Positions 60,640 to 64,000 of a DNA stretch of 64,000 nucleotides are shown here, piece after piece. This stretch comes from CBDATA01 sp965202845 (GTDB lineage: Bacteria; Acidobacteriota; Vicinamibacteria; Marinacidobacterales; Marinacidobacteraceae). Location of the stretch: NCBI GenBank assembly GCA_965202845.1, contig OZ241856.1, positions 62,001-126,000 on the forward strand, written 5' to 3'. Within the stretch, counting starts at the first letter, position 1. Each line of letters opens with the position of its first letter. The notes beneath the pieces were generated by a model that had not been told where the DNA came from, ran no database searches, and saw nothing but the letters and a program-made list of their open reading frames with translations. Position numbers and translations under genes: made by a program.

Positions 60640-60813
60640 ATGTCGTCGATTTCGTTTGACGAAGCACTCAAGTGCCTGATCGTTCCGTGTCGCTTGGGAA
60701 TTGACCGAGGATCGGTGATCATCGGTCATCCTCATTCGGATAGCGGAATCCTTCCGGGAGTTCTCTCGCATAAGCCATTGTATATCAAGGGATCGAACCA
60801 GGTGCAACGATGA
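60640..60813 (+). CDS. Small ORF coupled to cas3, unknown
   Basis: This 57-codon frame from ATG 60640 encodes MSSISFDEALKCLIVPC and so on. Its TGA overlaps the ATG of cas3 (ATGATG), the arrangement used for translational coupling. It begins only 8 bases after a candidate -10 box, so it would be the first frame on the cas3 transcript. No homologue is recognised. It may be a leader peptide controlling cas3, a small Cas or anti-Cas protein, or not coding at all. Confidence 0.3.
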   Translation: MSSISFDEALKCLIVPCRLGIDRGSVIIGHPHSDSGILPGVLSHKPLYIKGSNQVQR

Positions 60814-63404
60814 TGCCGTCCGATGAATCCGTAGAGCATTCGGGGCGTTCGTCGGCCGGCGTAGTTGCGGGAGGGGAGACTTTGGACGGAGAAGCGATTT
60901 ATCGGATTGCTCTTGGTGGGAATGAGAAGCCGGATCGTTGGCAGTACGAGCTCATGGCGAACGATTGGCCGCAAGTCCTTGTGGCGCCTACCGGTTCGGG
61001 CAAGACCGCAGCGGTTACGCTCGGATGGGTGGCGCACCGCTTGCGGTCGCCCGAAACGACGCCACGTCGCTTGGTGTGGTGCCTCCCGATGCGGAGTTTG
61101 GTTGAACAAACCGCGCAAGTCGTCAAAACGTGGCTTGAAAGGCTGGTGGCCAAGACGAACGGGACTGTCGGCCTTCCGAGGTCGGAGGATGTTCACGTTC
61201 TGATGGGCGGCGTTGAGGCGGGCGATTGGGTGGCGCATCCGGAACGCCCGGCAGTGCTCGTCGGCACCCAGGACATGCTTCTTAGCCGTGCGCTCATGCG
61301 TGGTTATGCGGCATCCCGAGCTATTTGGCCAATGGAATTCGCGCTGCTTCACGACGATGCCCAATGGGTATTTGATGAAGTTCAGCTCATGGGAGCAGGC
61401 CGGGCAACTTCGGCGCAACTCGAGGCCTTTCGCCAAAACGAGGCCATGCGTGCGTGTCGCTCGAACGGTCGGCCCGCACGAAGCCTCTGGATTTCCGCCA
61501 CACTCGATTCGGCTTGGCTCAAGACCGTGGATCATGACGAACCGGCTTCAGACACGGTGATGCGGGTCGATCCGGGGACAGGGACAGGCGGCCGGCTCGC
61601 CCGGCTTGCCAAGGCGAAGAAGGCGCTTCACTGCTCCCAAATCGGACCGAAGTCCGGAAAATCCGATGACTTGAAGCGATATATCGATGAACTCGCGGAA
61701 TCGATCCTGTCTGCCCATCGGACCGGATACATGACACTGGTGATTGTCAACCGGGTGGCGCGAGCACAGGACCTCTACAGAACGGTCGGGAGATTGCTGA
61801 AAGAGGAACGAAAAGCCCCCTTGCTCGCTCTGGTGCATTCGCGTTTTCGCAGGGCTGAACGCGAGCATGAGATGGCCAAGGTCGTAGATGAAAACGAAAA
61901 CGACATTATCGTGATCTCCACCCAAGCCGTCGAAGCTGGTGTCGATATCTCTGCCGCCGTGCTGTTCACCGAAATCGCGCCATGGTCGTCCCTGGTGCAA
62001 CGCTTCGGTCGGGCGAATCGATATGCGGAAGTAGACGATGGCGCCGAGGTTCACTGGATTGATCTGCTTGACGAATTGGGGGATGAGAAGGCCAAGGCCA
62101 ATTTGGCGTTGCCCTACCCGGTTGAGGAATTGCGGATAGCGCGGAACCATCTCGCGTCGCTTGCGGATGTTGCTCCCGTGAATTTGCATCCCCCGGGGAT
62201 CGTTGATCCGCCACGGCGGGTTATTCGCAGGAAGGATTTGGACGATCTTTTCGACACGGATCCCGATTTGACTGGCTTTGATGTTGATGTCTCTCCCTAC
62301 GTGCGCGATGCGGACGATACCGATGTCCGCATTTTTTGGCGCGACCTGAAGGGTGAATCCGAGGGTGTCAAGTTGCCGATCCGGCCCCATGCGGACGAAT
62401 TGTGCGCTGCTCCCATAGGCCAAGCCAAAACATGGCTGACCAAGGTGCGCAAGAAGCACAAGAATGATCTCGTCTTTGTTCGTGATCCGCAGTGGCGCGC
62501 CGCGGAGGGATCGGATTTCACGCCACCAGGCTGGAGACCCTTTCGGGATGATCCGTGGCCGGGCATGACTCTGCTCGCGGACATGAAGGCCGGCGGTTAT
62601 GATGGGACCATCGGGTTCACAGGTGCCTCCAAGGATACGCCGAAACTGGTTCCCCTAAATTTCACTGCCGATCCCAAATCGAATTCGGACGAAGAGGGGC
62701 ACAGCGAAGATCCCCGCAGCATGATTGGTGTAGCGGTTCGGCTCACTGATCATCTCAACCTTGTTGCTTCGGAAGCCGATGTGCTTTGCCGAACATTTGC
62801 TGTTGACACCGAAACCCGCGAGGCTATCGTCCGGGCGGCGCGTTGGCACGATTTGGGCAAGGCGCATGATGTCTTCCAGGACACCATGCGCCGAGGACTG
62901 CCCGAATCCGACGCCGACAGTTATGGGTTCCTTGCGAAGACGGTTGCGCCGCATGTGCGCCATGATCGCGCCTTCTTTCGACACGAGCTTGCTTCCGCGC
63001 TCGCGTTCCTTGACCACGAGAACTGGTCGCGCGACGCCGATATCGTGGCCTACCTGATTGCTTCTCATCACGGGAAGGTGCGGATGAATCTTCGGGCACT
63101 GCCCCGCGAGCGGGCTCCCAAAGGCGAACAAGCAGGGGCACGTTTCGCCCGGGGAGTATGGGAAGGCGACAATTTGCCAAGCGTTGATCTTGGCGCGGGT
63201 GAATTTTGGCAAGGAGGAGAGCTAACCTTGTCGGTCATGGAACTTGGCTGGGACGACGTGACGCACGAGAGCTGGACCGAGCGCACGAGGGAGCTCCTGG
63301 AACGGTTCGGCCCGTTTCGGCTCGCTTGGATGGAGAGCATTGTCCGAATCGCCGATTGGCGAGCGTCCGCGAAGGAGCGAAAGGGCAGCGATGGCTACGC
63401 CTGA
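60810..63404 (+). CDS. cas3: CRISPR-associated helicase/nuclease Cas3, type I-G (HD domain C-terminal)
   Basis: This 864-residue protein degrades target DNA. The order is helicase first, HD nuclease last, as known for type I-G/I-U. Walker A is VLVAPTGSGKTAAVTLGWV (about residue 59), motif II is WVFDEVQLMGAG (about 188, DEVQ instead of DEAH/DEVH), motif III is LWISATLDSAW, and motif VI is VQRFGRANRYAEV. In the C-terminal part RWHDLGKAHDVFQDTM (about 678) supplies the H-D pair and IASHHGKVRM a further metal-binding His pair. It overlaps csx17 by 14 bases. Confidence 0.95.
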   Translation: MMPSDESVEHSGRSSAGVVAGGETLDGEAIYRIALGGNEKPDRWQYELMANDWPQVLVAPTGSGKTAAVTLGWVAHRLRSPETTPRRLVWCLPMRSLVEQTAQVVKTWLERLVAKTNGTVGLPRSEDVHVLMGGVEAGDWVAHPERPAVLVGTQDMLLSRALMRGYAASRAIWPMEFALLHDDAQWVFDEVQLMGAGRATSAQLEAFRQNEAMRACRSNGRPARSLWISATLDSAWLKTVDHDEPASDTVMRVDPGTGTGGRLARLAKAKKALHCSQIGPKSGKSDDLKRYIDELAESILSAHRTGYMTLVIVNRVARAQDLYRTVGRLLKEERKAPLLALVHSRFRRAEREHEMAKVVDENENDIIVISTQAVEAGVDISAAVLFTEIAPWSSLVQRFGRANRYAEVDDGAEVHWIDLLDELGDEKAKANLALPYPVEELRIARNHLASLADVAPVNLHPPGIVDPPRRVIRRKDLDDLFDTDPDLTGFDVDVSPYVRDADDTDVRIFWRDLKGESEGVKLPIRPHADELCAAPIGQAKTWLTKVRKKHKNDLVFVRDPQWRAAEGSDFTPPGWRPFRDDPWPGMTLLADMKAGGYDGTIGFTGASKDTPKLVPLNFTADPKSNSDEEGHSEDPRSMIGVAVRLTDHLNLVASEADVLCRTFAVDTETREAIVRAARWHDLGKAHDVFQDTMRRGLPESDADSYGFLAKTVAPHVRHDRAFFRHELASALAFLDHENWSRDADIVAYLIASHHGKVRMNLRALPRERAPKGEQAGARFARGVWEGDNLPSVDLGAGEFWQGGELTLSVMELGWDDVTHESWTERTRELLERFGPFRLAWMESIVRIADWRASAKERKGSDGYA

Positions 63405-64000
63405 GGCGATAGTGCTCGACGGATGCGCCCCCACGCCGTTGGCGTCTTATCTGAAGGCGCTCGGCATCTTGCGTCTGCTTTCGTCGCCGGCTAACAACGT
63501 CGGCGGGGCGGCCGCCGATCCCCGTGTACGGGGCTGGTGGGAAGACGAGCGGTTCCATATCTCGACCATGCTCACTGGTGATGAAGTAATTCGATTTTTT
63601 CTGGAGGATTACGCGCCAAGCCCGATTATCGCACCATGGAATGGTGGTAGTGGTTTCTACCCGAAGGACAACAAGAAGGGATTTTCTCCTTTGGCAGCTG
63701 AAAAAGTTGGAAAAAGATTTGAATTGATTTCATCTTCAATTCGACACGCCATCGAAATTGTGAATCGAAGCGAACTGAAGAAACGTCCCGAAGGAGACGT
63801 CAAGAAAGCATTTGTGGGTGCGCTGAGGTCGGAATTGTCCGACACGGATATTGCCTGGCTTGACGCGGCTCTTACTTTGTCAAATAAAGGAATTGGCTTT
63901 CCACCCTTGCTCGGTACCGGAGGCAACGATGGCCGTCTCGATTTCACGAATAATTTCATGCAACGCCTCGTTGCGAAACCCTGTGGGCTTTTTGATTCGT
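63391..64000 (+). CDS. csx17: Csx17 (Cas8g), large subunit of type I-G Cascade, N-terminal part
   Basis: Only the first 203 residues are in the window; the frame is open at the end. Diagnostic blocks are VLDGCAPTPLASYLKALGIL at the start, IIAPWNGGSGFYPKD near residue 90 and LLGTGGNDGRLDFTNNFMQR near residue 185, all characteristic of Csx17. It is the putative large subunit that recognises PAM and recruits Cas3. Genes for Csb1 (Cas7) and the Cas5-Cas6 component are expected downstream, outside the window. ATG 63391 lies within the end of cas3. Confidence 0.92.
   Translation, partial: MATPEAIVLDGCAPTPLASYLKALGILRLLSSPANNVGGAAADPRVRGWWEDERFHISTMLTGDEVIRFFLEDYAPSPIIAPWNGGSGFYPKDNKKGFSPLAAEKVGKRFELISSSIRHAIEIVNRSELKKRPEGDVKKAFVGALRSELSDTDIAWLDAALTLSNKGIGFPPLLGTGGNDGRLDFTNNFMQRLVAKPCGLFDS

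Noticed and set aside
60732..61535. Minus-strand frame over the start of cas3
   Set aside because: No domain is visible. The plus strand carries the Cas3 helicase motifs.

Overview
The window is GC-rich and densely coded on both strands. The gene mix includes a CBM9/DUF5916-type outer-membrane protein, a very large Asp-box (sortilin-like) secreted protein next to an APC permease, and a Cus-type RND pump. This suggests a Gram-negative soil or marine bacterium of the Gemmatimonadota/Acidobacteriota kind. That assignment is inferred from gene content only; no rRNA is present.

Layout. 1-5.2 kb: housekeeping genes (TatD end, polyprenyl diphosphate synthase, DUF309, DUF5916, Rieske oxygenase). 5.2-9.2 kb: a small His/Cys exported protein and an ABC exporter with two DUF3526-like permeases. 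9.2-11.6 kb: an AIPR-HepT-MntA operon, probably anti-phage or toxin-antitoxin. 11.6-16.1 kb: the Asp-box protein and the APC permease. 16.2-32.9 kb: an unusual operon, described below. 33-39.4 kb: tadA, tRNA-Ser(CGA) and cusCBA. 39.4-41.2 kb: an AAA ATPase with a TOPRIM/DUF4276-like partner. 41.3-49 kb: a broken EEP nuclease, a SNF2 helicase with a partner of unknown function, a rhomboid protease and argGH. 49.3-64 kb: a 120-repeat CRISPR array followed by type I-G cas genes (cas2, a cas4-cas1 fusion, cas3 with C-terminal HD, and the start of csx17), cut by the window end.

The most interesting element is the 16.4-32.9 kb operon. With its insertion sequences removed in silico, it encodes: (A) a small multi-span membrane protein; (B) a 1611-aa protein with a tubulin-like glycine-rich N-terminal part and a C-terminal Hsp70/actin-fold ATPase; (C) a two-span membrane protein; (D, E) two paralogous exported vWA proteins, one with an intact and one with a degraded MIDAS; (F) a MotA/TolQ/ExbB-like channel subunit with a very long helical tail; and (G) a MotB-like subunit. 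The F-G pair resembles the ZorA-ZorB stator of Zorya defence, but the partner genes differ from those of Zorya. I read this as a possible undescribed proton-motive-force-coupled, cytoskeletal-NTPase/vWA system.

Four of its genes are interrupted: three copies of one 1468-bp ISL3-family element with exact 8-bp target duplications, and one 852-bp IS5-like element. Removing each element and one copy of its duplication restores every reading frame. The insertions are therefore recent, and the operon is probably inactive in this isolate. AIPR/HEPN, the Zorya-like operon, AAA/TOPRIM and CRISPR together make the window a defence-rich segment.

The CRISPR array is read right to left (leader at 58265-58533, oldest repeats near 49289). 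Three spacers overlap on the same target sequence, which lets a 5'-TTC PAM be inferred from the window alone. The old end of the array abuts a truncated ISL3-element end and an orphan repeat-like sequence resembling type I-E repeats.
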